Positions 4,795-12,529 of a stretch of DNA of 15,202 nt are shown here, in pieces. How positions within the stretch are numbered: position 1 is the first letter of the stretch; every line of letters begins with the position of its first letter. Source of the DNA: Bacteroidales bacterium (lineage in GTDB: Bacteria > Bacteroidota > Bacteroidia > Bacteroidales > Paludibacteraceae); contig CAAFYY010000043.1 of assembly GCA_900767385.1 (NCBI GenBank), positions 1 through 15,202 on the forward strand. The letters are read 5' to 3'. The notes below the pieces were generated by a model, which was not told where the DNA came from, made no database searches, and saw only the letters and a list, made by a program, of their open reading frames with translations. The translations under genes and the position numbers were made by a program.

Positions 4795-6273
4795 ATGAAA
4801 TACCTAAAACCGTTGCGACGTGTGCTTGCCGTGCTCTTTTGGGCCGCTGCTGCGTTGCTCTTTCTTGACTTCTCGGGCACTATCCACCACTATCTTGGAT
4901 GGGTGGCGAAAATCCAGTTTCTGCCAGCCTTTCTCGCCTTGAACCTGGCTGTCGTCGTTGTCTTGGTGTTGCTCACCCTGTTGTTTGGTCGCGTCTATTG
5001 CTCTGTGATTTGTCCGTTGGGCATCACTCAGGACTTCATCTCGTGGCTGAGCGCCCGTCGTAAGAAAAAACGCTATCGTTTCACTTATTCCAAAGAACTC
5101 CGTTGGCTTCGCTACGGATTCCTTGGGCTGTTCCTCGTGCTCCTGATTGCTGGCATCGGCAGTCTCTTCACCCTCTTGGATCCATACGCATCCTTCGGCC
5201 GCATTATCTCGCAAATCTTCCAACCTCTCTATGTAAAAATCAACAACCTCCTCGCCGCTTGGGCTGAACAGCATGAGAGTTATGCCTTCTACGACAAGAG
5301 CATCTGGCTGAAAAGCATGCCGACTCTCGTCGTGGCAGTCGTGTCGCTCATTCTTATTCTAATCTTGGCATGGCGTGGCGGTCGAACCTACTGCAACACC
5401 ATCTGTCCTGTTGGTACCGTCTTAGGCTTCTTCTCCCGCTTCTCATTGCTCAAACCGGTCATCAACACCGAGAAATGCAACGGCTGCGGATTGTGTGGCA
5501 AGGGTTGTAAAGCCTCTTGCATCAACACCCAGGAGCATCAAATCGACTACTCACGTTGCGTCGTTTGCATGGACTGCATCAACAACTGCCGTCAAGGCGC
5601 CATCTCCTACGGCTTGCGTAAGAAACAGGACGCACCGAAGGTGGACGCTGGTCGTCGTCAGATGATGGTGGCTTCTGCTATCCTTGCTGGAACGGCTGTG
5701 GCTGAGGCTCAGCATAAACGTGTGGACGGCGGTCTGGCTGCCATTGAAGACAAGAAAATCCCAGAGCGTCAGAGGCCTCTCGTGCCTGCTGGTTCCAAGA
5801 GTCTGAAGCACTTCTCGCAACACTGTGTTGCCTGTCAGCTCTGCGTCACCACCTGCCCGAACGACGTGCTCCGTCCTTCTACCCGTCTTGCCAACCTCAT
5901 GCAACCAGAGATGAGCTACGAACGTGGTTACTGCCGTCCTGAATGTACGCAGTGTGGCTCCGTCTGCCCAGCGGGTGCTATCGTGAAAATCACCCCGGAA
6001 GAGAAAGCCTCGACGCAGATTGGTCATGCTGTCTGGGTGGCAGAGAACTGCTTGCCTGCACGTGGCGAATCGGGCTGCAACAACTGCGCCGTCCATTGCC
6101 CTTCTGGTGCCATCACCATGGTGCCACTCCATCCCGACGAAGAGGGCTCGCTCCTCCGTCCTGCCATCGACACCGAACGCTGTATCGGTTGCGGCGCTTG
6201 CGAACACCTCTGTCCGTCCCGTCCTTTGAGCGCCATCTATGTGGAGGGCAACTCACAACATCGTACCATCTAA
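4795..6273 (+). CDS. Membrane polyferredoxin, NapH-like half joined to NapG-like half
   Basis: The start is the ATG at 4795 (a TTG two codons earlier is in frame), giving 492 residues. Residues 1-275 resemble NapH/MauN-type quinol dehydrogenase subunits: four membrane segments (about 8-26, 44-64, 105-124, 175-193), two C-x3-C-P motifs (C69/C73 and C200/C204), and two cytoplasmic 4Fe-4S motifs (C228-C238 and C255-C265). Residues 340-480 resemble NapG, with four more four-cysteine clusters: C344-C354, C380-C391, C419-C435 and C463-C473. The joint holds G-R-R-Q (286-289), the hydrophobic stretch M290-A303 and an A-V-A, which reads as a Tat signal inside the protein. If used, the second half would lie outside the membrane. 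It is the first gene of an operon with a Tat-signalled reductase (13-base gap) and tatA-tatC. It probably passes electrons from quinol or a cytoplasmic donor to the reductase (inference). Confidence 0.82.
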   Translation: MKYLKPLRRVLAVLFWAAAALLFLDFSGTIHHYLGWVAKIQFLPAFLALNLAVVVVLVLLTLLFGRVYCSVICPLGITQDFISWLSARRKKKRYRFTYSKELRWLRYGFLGLFLVLLIAGIGSLFTLLDPYASFGRIISQIFQPLYVKINNLLAAWAEQHESYAFYDKSIWLKSMPTLVVAVVSLILILILAWRGGRTYCNTICPVGTVLGFFSRFSLLKPVINTEKCNGCGLCGKGCKASCINTQEHQIDYSRCVVCMDCINNCRQGAISYGLRKKQDAPKVDAGRRQMMVASAILAGTAVAEAQHKRVDGGLAAIEDKKIPERQRPLVPAGSKSLKHFSQHCVACQLCVTTCPNDVLRPSTRLANLMQPEMSYERGYCRPECTQCGSVCPAGAIVKITPEEKASTQIGHAVWVAENCLPARGESGCNNCAVHCPSGAITMVPLHPDEEGSLLRPAIDTERCIGCGACEHLCPSRPLSAIYVEGNSQHRTI

Positions 6274-6286
6274 TGCCTACTGAACT

Positions 6287-7687
6287 ATGGAAAAGAACAA
6301 CGATTTTTCAAGACGTGACTTTCTGAAAGCTGCCGTTGCTGGCGGCTCTGCCCTTGCCCTCGCTGCTTGCGGCGGCGATAAAGTTGCCGAAACGAACAAA
6401 AATATCACGACAGAGCATCAGCCTAAAGAACTTGGCGAGATGACCTACCGTCAGACCACCTTCACCAAGGACCGTGTCTCACTGCTCGGTTTTGGTTGTA
6501 TGCGTTTCCCAACCATCGAAGGCGATAGTGCCCGTGAGGGTGACGCCCCTATCGATCAGGAGAAGGTGAACGAGATGGTCGACTATGCTATGGCACATGG
6601 CGTCAACTACTACGACACATCACCTGCCTACTGCAAAGGACACTCCGAGGAGGCCATCGGCAAAGCCCTTGCCCGCCATCCACGCGACAAGTTCTTCGTG
6701 GCCACCAAACTCTCCAACTTCAGCGAGGAGACCTGGAGCCGTGAGGAGTCTTTGAAAATCTATTACAACTCCTTCAAGTATCTTCAGGTAGATTATATCG
6801 ACTACATGTTGCTCCACGGCATCGGCATGGGCGGCATGGAGGCCTACAACGGCCGTTATGTCGACAACGGCATCCTCGATTTCCTTCTTGAGGAACGCAA
6901 GGCTGGCAGAATCCGCAACCTCGGCTTCTCCTATCACGGCGACGTGGAGGTCTTCGACTACCTCCTCTCCAAACACAACGAGTATCACTGGGACTTCGTG
7001 CAGATCCAGATGAACTATGTCGATTGGAGCCACGCCAAGGAGCTCAACGAACGTAACACCGACGCCGAGTATCTCTATGCGGAGTTGGAGAAACGCGACA
7101 TCCCTGTTGTCATCATGGAACCACTCTTGGGAGGTCGCTTGGCAACACTGCCTAACCACCTGACCGAGATGTTGAAACGTGAGCGTCCTGACGACTCCAT
7201 CGCCTCTTGGGCTTTCCGCTATCTTGGCACCTTCCCGAAAGTGCTTACCGCCCTCAGTGGCATGACCTATCTGGAACACGTGGAGGATAACATCCGTACC
7301 TATTCGCCGCTGGAACCGCTCACCGATCACGAGATGGAACTGCTCTATGAGGTAGCCAAACTGATGGTAGATTATCCGCTCGTCCCTTGCACTGGATGCC
7401 AGTACTGCATGCCTTGCCCATACGGCCTTGATATCCCAACCATCTTCAAACACTACAACAAATCGGTGTCGGAAGACTGTATCCCCGACGATGCCCAAAA
7501 TCCGGAATATCGCCGCCTCCGCAAACGCTTCCTGGTGGGCTACGACAGAGCAGTGCCAGGTATGCGTCAGGCCAACCACTGCATCGGTTGCGGCCGTTGT
7601 ATGGCACACTGTCCTCAAGGCATCATCATACCGAAAGAACTCCGTCGCATCGACGCTTATGTTGAAAAACTTAAACAGCAGAAATAA
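6287..7687 (+). CDS. Tat-exported lipoprotein aldo/keto reductase with ferredoxin domain
   Basis: The 466-residue protein starts with S-R-R-D-F-L-K (8-14), a consensus twin-arginine motif. An Ala-rich segment and the lipobox L-A-A-C (C28) follow, so it should be a Tat-exported, lipid-anchored protein. The body is an aldo/keto reductase barrel (about 55-340) with the catalytic set D110, Y115, K141 and H177. The C-terminus adds a ferredoxin-like domain with C368-x2-C371-x2-C374-x2-C377-P and C432-x2-C435-x2-C438-x3-C442-P, as in COG1453-type reductases. Family members reduce or oxidise carbonyls with NAD(P)H; the substrate here is unknown. NAD(P)H is not expected outside the cytoplasm, so electrons may arrive through the Fe-S domain from the polyferredoxin encoded upstream (inference). 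No typical Bacteroidetes surface-export signal follows C28. Confidence 0.87.
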   Translation: MEKNNDFSRRDFLKAAVAGGSALALAACGGDKVAETNKNITTEHQPKELGEMTYRQTTFTKDRVSLLGFGCMRFPTIEGDSAREGDAPIDQEKVNEMVDYAMAHGVNYYDTSPAYCKGHSEEAIGKALARHPRDKFFVATKLSNFSEETWSREESLKIYYNSFKYLQVDYIDYMLLHGIGMGGMEAYNGRYVDNGILDFLLEERKAGRIRNLGFSYHGDVEVFDYLLSKHNEYHWDFVQIQMNYVDWSHAKELNERNTDAEYLYAELEKRDIPVVIMEPLLGGRLATLPNHLTEMLKRERPDDSIASWAFRYLGTFPKVLTALSGMTYLEHVEDNIRTYSPLEPLTDHEMELLYEVAKLMVDYPLVPCTGCQYCMPCPYGLDIPTIFKHYNKSVSEDCIPDDAQNPEYRRLRKRFLVGYDRAVPGMRQANHCIGCGRCMAHCPQGIIIPKELRRIDAYVEKLKQQK

Positions 7688-7696
7688 TATAACATT

Positions 7697-7903
7697 ATGA
7701 TTCATACACTCCTATTGTTCGGCTCTCTCGGAGCTCCTGAGATTCTTCTCATCGCACTTGTCGTTCTGCTCCTCTTTGGCGGCAAGAAAATTCCTGAACT
7801 CATGCGCGGCCTCGGCAAAGGCGTCAAGAGCTTCAAGGAAGGGATGAACGAGATTACCGACACCAAAAAAGACGAAACTCCTTCTGACGAAGAGAAAAAA
7901 TAA
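7697..7903 (+). CDS. tatA: Twin-arginine translocase subunit TatA
   Basis: The 68-residue protein has the TatA/E form. A short N-terminus leads to one membrane segment (about 13-28), then the hinge F-G-G-K-K-I-P-E (27-34). An amphipathic helix with R-G-L-G-K-G-V-K (37-44) follows, then a charged Lys/Asp/Glu tail. TatA oligomers form the passage for folded proteins in the cytoplasmic membrane. The gene starts 9 bases after the reductase and ends 6 bases before tatC. No separate tatB is present, so this is a minimal TatA-TatC set in which TatA would do both jobs. Confidence 0.93.
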   Translation: MIHTLLLFGSLGAPEILLIALVVLLLFGGKKIPELMRGLGKGVKSFKEGMNEITDTKKDETPSDEEKK

Positions 7904-7909
7904 TCGCGG

Positions 7910-8689
7910 ATGACAGAGCAAAAGCAGACCTTTTGGGATCATCTCGACGTACTAAGGGCGGCACTTATCCGTGTTGCCCTTGTCTTCGTAGTAGTGGCTG
8001 TGGCGGCGTTCTGCTTCAAGGAGCAGCTCTTCGCCTTGATGACCGCTCCCCAATCGTCCGACTTCTGTTTTTACCGTTGGCTGAACGCTTTGTTGGCGCT
8101 CCTTCCTGGCAGTGTTGATGCGGTGGATAGCTTCTCGGTGCGCATCGTCAACACCCAGTTGGCAGGACAGTTTCTCCTTCATATGCGGATGGCGATGTAC
8201 GTCGCCGTGCTCATCATCTTGCCTTACATCATGTTCGAACTCTTTCGGTTCGCCTCTCCGGGTCTTTACCAGAAAGAGCGGAGTGTGGCTTGCCGTGTCT
8301 TGCTGAGCGCCTATGTCATGTTTATGCTCGGCGTTGTGATGAGCTACCTCATCGTCTTCCCCCTCACCTTCCGTTTCCTCGGCACCTATCAGGTGATGGA
8401 AGAGGTTGACAACCTCATCACCCTCGAGTCGTATCTCGGCACCCTCACCAGTCTTAACCTCATGTTGGGCATCGTCTTCGAACTTCCTGTTCTCTGCTGG
8501 CTCTTGGGAAAGACGGGACTGCTGACCGCCGACCTCTTGCGCAACTATCGCCGTCATGCCATCGTCATACTGATGATTCTGGCGGCTATCATCACTCCAA
8601 CGGCCGACATCTTCACGCTGCTAATTGTCACGCTGCCAATGTATCTCTTGTTTGAGTTTGGCATCTTTGTGGTTGCCCACAGTCGATAA
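7910..8689 (+). CDS. tatC: Twin-arginine translocase subunit TatC
   Basis: The 259-residue, six-segment membrane protein recognises twin-arginine signals. Family features seen are F-W-D-H-L-D-V-L-R (8-16), F-R-F-A-S-P-G-L-Y-Q-K-E-R (112-124, containing the Glu equivalent to E103 of E. coli TatC), F-E-L-P (190-193), I-T-P-T-A-D (228-233) and P-M-Y-L-L-F-E (243-249). In the N-terminal motif, usually H-L-x-E-L-R, the Glu corresponding to E. coli E15 is Val14 here, with an acidic Asp13 just before it. The region between the first two segments (about 45-85) is longer than in E. coli. It is the last gene of the operon with its two probable substrates. Confidence 0.95.
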   Translation: MTEQKQTFWDHLDVLRAALIRVALVFVVVAVAAFCFKEQLFALMTAPQSSDFCFYRWLNALLALLPGSVDAVDSFSVRIVNTQLAGQFLLHMRMAMYVAVLIILPYIMFELFRFASPGLYQKERSVACRVLLSAYVMFMLGVVMSYLIVFPLTFRFLGTYQVMEEVDNLITLESYLGTLTSLNLMLGIVFELPVLCWLLGKTGLLTADLLRNYRRHAIVILMILAAIITPTADIFTLLIVTLPMYLLFEFGIFVVAHSR

Positions 8690-8700
8690 TCGATTATTGA
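8683..8700. promoter_or_regulatory. Near-perfect palindrome over the tatC stop codon
   Basis: TCGATAATCGATTATTGA is an 18-base palindrome with one mismatched pair, and its central 12 bases are perfect. It covers the tatC stop and lies just ahead of the porin promoter box. It could be an operator or a chance feature; no T tract follows. Confidence 0.3.
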
Positions 8701-8711
8701 AGGAAAAATGT

Positions 8712-8719
8712 TACTTTTG
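8712..8719 (+). promoter_or_regulatory. Possible -7 element for the porin gene
   Basis: TACTTTTG fits TAnnTTTG and lies 33 bases before the porin ATG, leaving a short A-rich leader. I see no good -33 element, so read-through from the tat operon is also possible. Confidence 0.45.
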
Positions 8720-8744
8720 CAAATTAAAATTTGAACAAAAAGAT

Positions 8745-9911
8745 ATGAAAAAAATCTTATCCCTTGTGATGCTTATGGCCTTGACAATGTGCGTTGTCGA
8801 TGCCTCAGCAATCTCACCCGTGTCTGTACAGAATGATACGACCAACGCCTTGCTTCGTGAGCAAAATCTGCTTCTTCGCGAACAAATTGCAGCGCTCCGT
8901 CAACAAAACGAAATCCTTTTGGATCATAACGACTCCCTTTATGACGCCATGGCTGCCATGCAGAAAGACATGAAGGGAACCCAAAAGAAAATCGATAGAA
9001 TGCCTAAAGTGGGCGGATATATGCAGTTGCTCTATGAATACGGAAAAAATCAGGACCTCTCCAGCATCACCGTAAAACGTGCCCGTTTGAAAGTGAGCGG
9101 TGCTTTGGCTAAGAACCTCACCTATGCCATGCAGGTGGAATTTGCCTCTCCAAAGGTGCTTGACTTCTATTTCAACTACCAGCCTTGGCATCAGTTTGGT
9201 GTGAAAGCCGGTATGTTCAAACTCCCATTCACTATTGAGAACACCGTCTATAGCCCTCTGATTGTTGAGGCTATCGAAGCTCCTGTTGCCTTGGCAAAAC
9301 TCGTTGGTTTCAACGACGTATGTGGCATGAAAAACACTGGCCGTGACCTCGGTATCAACTTCCAAGGTGGCTTCTTCCCAAAAGGAGAACGTCTCATCTT
9401 GAACTACGACCTCGGTGTGTTCAACGGTAATGGTGTAAGCGTAACCGACGACAACAAACGTAAAGACATCAATGCTCGTCTCGTGGTGAAGCCATTGCGT
9501 TCTCTCCAACTCTCTGGTGCTTACTATTGGGGCTCATACGGTAAAGACAATGTAACTCGTAACCGTTGGACAGCAGCAGCCTGCTGGGATAATCACCTTA
9601 TCCTCCGTGGTGAGGTCATCGGCGGTACTACCGGCATGGCTAATCAAGAAGGCTTGATTGAAAACGTGAACAGCCTCGGCTACTATATCATCGGTGGTTG
9701 GCACTTGCCAAAACATATCGATGTGGTTGCCCGTTACGACGGTTGGCAGACCAATATGAAAGACAAGGACACACGTCTTCAAGACGGTGTAATCGGTCTC
9801 GCCTGGAACCTTCCTCACTTCCGTGCTCAGGCCAACTATATCTTCACCAACTACTATGGTGTTAAGCCTAACAACCATAACTTCCAAATCATGCTTACTG
9901 GCATGTTCTAA
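8745..9911 (+). CDS. OprO/OprP-type outer-membrane porin
   Basis: The ATG at 8745 begins a clear Sec signal peptide (M-K-K, hydrophobic 4-18, A-S-A at 20-22), giving 388 residues. The frame is open upstream to 8625, but that part overlaps tatC in another frame. Residues 34-83 form a Leu/Gln/Glu heptad-rich coiled coil. Residues 88-388 alternate in beta fashion, with aromatic girdle residues and a C-terminal Phe, as in outer-membrane barrels. The family (phosphate-selective porin O/P, PF07396) forms trimeric channels for small anions; the substrate here is unknown. The coiled coil may drive trimer formation or reach towards peptidoglycan (inference). lpdA follows 26 bases later without an evident promoter. 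Confidence 0.82.
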   Translation: MKKILSLVMLMALTMCVVDASAISPVSVQNDTTNALLREQNLLLREQIAALRQQNEILLDHNDSLYDAMAAMQKDMKGTQKKIDRMPKVGGYMQLLYEYGKNQDLSSITVKRARLKVSGALAKNLTYAMQVEFASPKVLDFYFNYQPWHQFGVKAGMFKLPFTIENTVYSPLIVEAIEAPVALAKLVGFNDVCGMKNTGRDLGINFQGGFFPKGERLILNYDLGVFNGNGVSVTDDNKRKDINARLVVKPLRSLQLSGAYYWGSYGKDNVTRNRWTAAACWDNHLILRGEVIGGTTGMANQEGLIENVNSLGYYIIGGWHLPKHIDVVARYDGWQTNMKDKDTRLQDGVIGLAWNLPHFRAQANYIFTNYYGVKPNNHNFQIMLTGMF

Positions 9912-9937
9912 TAGAAAATAAATAAAACAAGATAACT

Positions 9938-11284
9938 ATGTACGATTTAGCAATCATCGGTGGAGGTCCTGCTGGTTATACCGCAGCCGAACGCGCTGCT
10001 GCAGGCGGTCTCAACACCATCCTTTTTGAAAAAGCTGCCCTCGGTGGCACCTGCCTCAACGAAGGCTGTATCCCAACCAAAGCACTTCTTTACAGCTCAA
10101 AACTCTATCACTATGCACAGACCGGTGCGAAATATGGTGTGAGCGCTGAGAACGTGGGCTTTGAGTACGACAAGATCGTGGCTCGTAAGAACAAGATCGT
10201 TCGTAAACTCAACGCTGGAATCCGCAGCAAGATGAAAGAGAACAACGTGACTGTCGTTACTGGCTTTGCTTCAGTAGCAGCTGCTACCGAAGAACTCGTT
10301 ACTATCTCTTGCAACGGCGAGACCTACGAAGCTAAAAACCTCATCTTGGCTGCTGGCAGTGAGACCACTATCCCACCAATCAAAGGCGTGGACACTGCTG
10401 AATTCTGGACCAGCCGCGAAGCCCTTGAAGCTAAGGAAGTGCCTGCTTCTATCGCTATCATCGGTGGTGGTGTCATCGGTATGGAATTTGCTGGTTTGTT
10501 CAACCAATTCGGTGCTCAGGTGACTGTCATCGAGATGGCTCCTGAGATTCTTCCTCCTATCGACTCCGAGATTGCTGCCATGCTCCGTCAGAACTACGAG
10601 AAACAAGGTGTTAAGTTCAATCTCGGTGCTAAGGTGCTTGAGGTGAAGACCGGTGCTGTTGTTTACGAATCTCCAGAGGGTGAGACCGTAACCCTCGAGG
10701 CAGAAAAGACTCTCCTCTGCGTTGGTCGCCGTCCTGCTTTGAAAGAGCTCGGCCTTGAGGCTATCAACCTCGAGCGCTTCCGCAACGGTATCGCTGTTGA
10801 TGCTCAGATGCGCACCTCTATGAAGAATATCTTCGCCGTTGGCGACGTGACCGCCTTCTCTATGTTGGCTCACACTGCTACCCGCGAGGCTGAGGTGGCA
10901 GTCAACACCCTCTTGGGCAAGGCTGACGCTATGAGTTATAAAGCCATTCCAGGTGTTGTCTATACCTATCCTGAGATTGCAGGCACAGGCAAGACAGAAC
11001 AAGAACTCCAACGTGAGGGCGTGGCTTACAATGTTCTCAAACTTCCTATGACCTTCTCTGGTCGTTTCGTGGTTGAGAACGAAGGTGGCAATGGTCTTTG
11101 CAAAATCATCACCGACGAAAAGGGTGCTATCATCGGTGCTCATATGATTGGTAACCCATCATCAGAGCTCGTGACTATCGCTTCCTTGGCTATTGAAGCC
11201 GGTTGGGATGTAGAGCGTTTGAAGACCCTCGTGTTCCCACACCCATCAGTCAGTGAGATCTTCAAAGAGACTCTCTTCGCTTAA
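9938..11284 (+). CDS. lpdA: Dihydrolipoyl dehydrogenase
   Basis: The 448-residue flavoprotein regenerates lipoamide (E3) for 2-oxo acid dehydrogenase or glycine cleavage complexes, passing electrons through a disulfide and FAD to NAD+. Seen in order are the FAD-binding G-G-G-P-A-G-Y (8-14), the redox disulfide in G-G-T-C-L-N-E-G-C-I-P-T-K (C39/C44), the NAD-binding I-G-G-G-V-I-G-M-E-F (about 175-184), the second FAD motif A-V-G-D-V (about 305-309), and the active-site H435-P-S-V-S-E440. No lipoyl-complex genes lie nearby, so the partner complex cannot be told. It is slightly shorter than many E3 proteins but complete. A terminator follows 24 bases after the stop. Confidence 0.93.
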   Translation: MYDLAIIGGGPAGYTAAERAAAGGLNTILFEKAALGGTCLNEGCIPTKALLYSSKLYHYAQTGAKYGVSAENVGFEYDKIVARKNKIVRKLNAGIRSKMKENNVTVVTGFASVAAATEELVTISCNGETYEAKNLILAAGSETTIPPIKGVDTAEFWTSREALEAKEVPASIAIIGGGVIGMEFAGLFNQFGAQVTVIEMAPEILPPIDSEIAAMLRQNYEKQGVKFNLGAKVLEVKTGAVVYESPEGETVTLEAEKTLLCVGRRPALKELGLEAINLERFRNGIAVDAQMRTSMKNIFAVGDVTAFSMLAHTATREAEVAVNTLLGKADAMSYKAIPGVVYTYPEIAGTGKTEQELQREGVAYNVLKLPMTFSGRFVVENEGGNGLCKIITDEKGAIIGAHMIGNPSSELVTIASLAIEAGWDVERLKTLVFPHPSVSEIFKETLFA

Positions 11285-11307
11285 TCTTTATCCGCAAGAT
11301 AATTCTC

Positions 11308-11344
11308 AATCCAGCTTCGTTCCCGAGGCTGGATTGTTTTCGTT
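11308..11344 (+). terminator. Intrinsic terminator after lpdA
   Basis: AATCCAGCTTCG (11308-11319) pairs with CGAGGCTGGATT (11324-11335), 12 pairs with one G-U, around the loop TTCC. GTTTTCGTT follows. It reaches the stop codon of the converging minus-strand ORF. Confidence 0.87.
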
Positions 11345-12341
11345 ATAGGGTAGGGGAAGCCTGTTTTTTCTCGCCATTTGTTTGGTCAGTTGCAGAACTT
11401 GTCGTACCTTTGCCGTCGGAAACGAGTGATAAATCTTGGTCTGATGCTTGTTCATTGTGAACTTGTGAGCCAAGAGTTATTGCTCGTTTTAGCTTTTCTT
11501 CGCTCGGATACAAAAGTATTTCCCTATCAGATTGTAGTATCTTTGATATTTCTCTTGGAAACAAAGTTTTTATATTACTAACCTCAGTTCCGCGATTTGC
11601 TTCAATTGCATCTACAACAACACAAACGTCATTTCCATCAACCTTTACATTAAGATAAAGTCTTCGTTGTCTATCTTTTGTTTTTGTAATAGCGAATGGC
11701 TCGTTTATGTTATTCAAAATGTTCAGCCAATCTTTTGTCCCAACAACAATATTTTTGTTAGAGTGTCTATTTTTGTTTATGGTGGAAGTTTTTACACTAA
11801 TTATTCCATTTAATCCATAGCTATGCAGCAACTCTCCAGTATTTGCAACGTGAAATACATGATTTTCTCCATCATTTAGAACGCCACTTTCAACAAAAGA
11901 AGCAAATCTTCCAAACTCTGTGCCATTGTTTTTGTCATAGTCGTCAATTTCTTTCTGAGTTGCTTTTTCAAGCGACATCTTCGTATCATCAGCCCCCGTT
12001 CCTTCGGATTTATCCGAAGGCTTTCCGCCACCAGGAGTCGTCGGTTCTTCGCCATTGATGCGAGCCAAAATCTCGTTCAGCACCTGTACATCCTTCTCGG
12101 CCACTTGTCCCTTGATGCCGCCGAACTTCAAACCACGTTTGGCAAGTTCCTCACGCAACTCCGGACGAACCACGTTGATAGGGATACGGACATCCACGTC
12201 CTTCAAAACCTCGTAGATGGCATCTGCTTCGTCTTCTACGCTCACCTCTTCCACGATTTGGCGGTAACGGCTCAAGATAACCTTGCGTTCGTTAGGCGTG
12301 CCTTTCAACGCTGCCGACACTGGTCCCTCGTGCCATGACAT
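11343..12341 (-). CDS. Probably 5'-truncated ORF with MuF-C-like domain
   Basis: The ORF has 332 residues from the first ATG. The frame stays open 27 more codons upstream (to 12422, with a stop at 12423-12425), and that part reads like normal protein without a better start, so the gene looks cut at its 5' end. Residues 1-97 are a charged domain I do not recognise. Residues 98-120 are a Gly/Pro/Ser/Asp linker. Residues about 155-270 (from H-V-F-H-V-A-N to T-L-F-P-R-E) resemble the MuF-C/PBECR domains found at the ends of phage and conjugative-element polyvalent proteins, proposed to be RNase-like toxins or effectors. The C-terminal domain is visibly more AT-rich than the N-terminal part. The converging orientation and lack of an operon suggest a mobile-element remnant. 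Function is unproven. Confidence 0.55.
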   Translation of the reverse strand: MSWHEGPVSAALKGTPNERKVILSRYRQIVEEVSVEDEADAIYEVLKDVDVRIPINVVRPELREELAKRGLKFGGIKGQVAEKDVQVLNEILARINGEEPTTPGGGKPSDKSEGTGADDTKMSLEKATQKEIDDYDKNNGTEFGRFASFVESGVLNDGENHVFHVANTGELLHSYGLNGIISVKTSTINKNRHSNKNIVVGTKDWLNILNNINEPFAITKTKDRQRRLYLNVKVDGNDVCVVVDAIEANRGTEVSNIKTLFPREISKILQSDREILLYPSEEKLKRAITLGSQVHNEQASDQDLSLVSDGKGTTSSATDQTNGEKKQASPTL

Positions 12342-12471
12342 CTCGCCAACGGCATCCTTCGCGCCTTCTGCCTTGTAGCCGTCAAGGTCGCTGATAGGTA
12401 TGCGAACGTATTCTATCAGTGATTATTGACTTCTTGCACCCTAAATAAGCACTAAAAAAGGTTGCTTGTGA

Positions 12472-12505
12472 TTTGCGTTTTATTGATGATTTCTTTGTAT
12501 CTTTG
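12472..12505 (+). promoter_or_regulatory. Promoter of the lipoprotein-rsmG operon
   Basis: TATCTTTG (12498-12505) is a strong -7 match. TTTG at 12472-12475 precedes it by 22 bases, at the long end of the usual spacing. Transcription would start near 12512, about 18 bases before the ATG at 12530. Confidence 0.65.
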
Positions 12506-12529
12506 TACACTCCAAATAATAGACAAAAA

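Noticed and set aside
6620..7705. 361-codon minus-strand open frame
   Set aside because: It lies opposite the reductase gene, whose motifs are unambiguous; it is a shadow of biased codon use.
10271..11143. 290-codon minus-strand open frame
   Set aside because: It is a shadow of lpdA; no recognisable domain.
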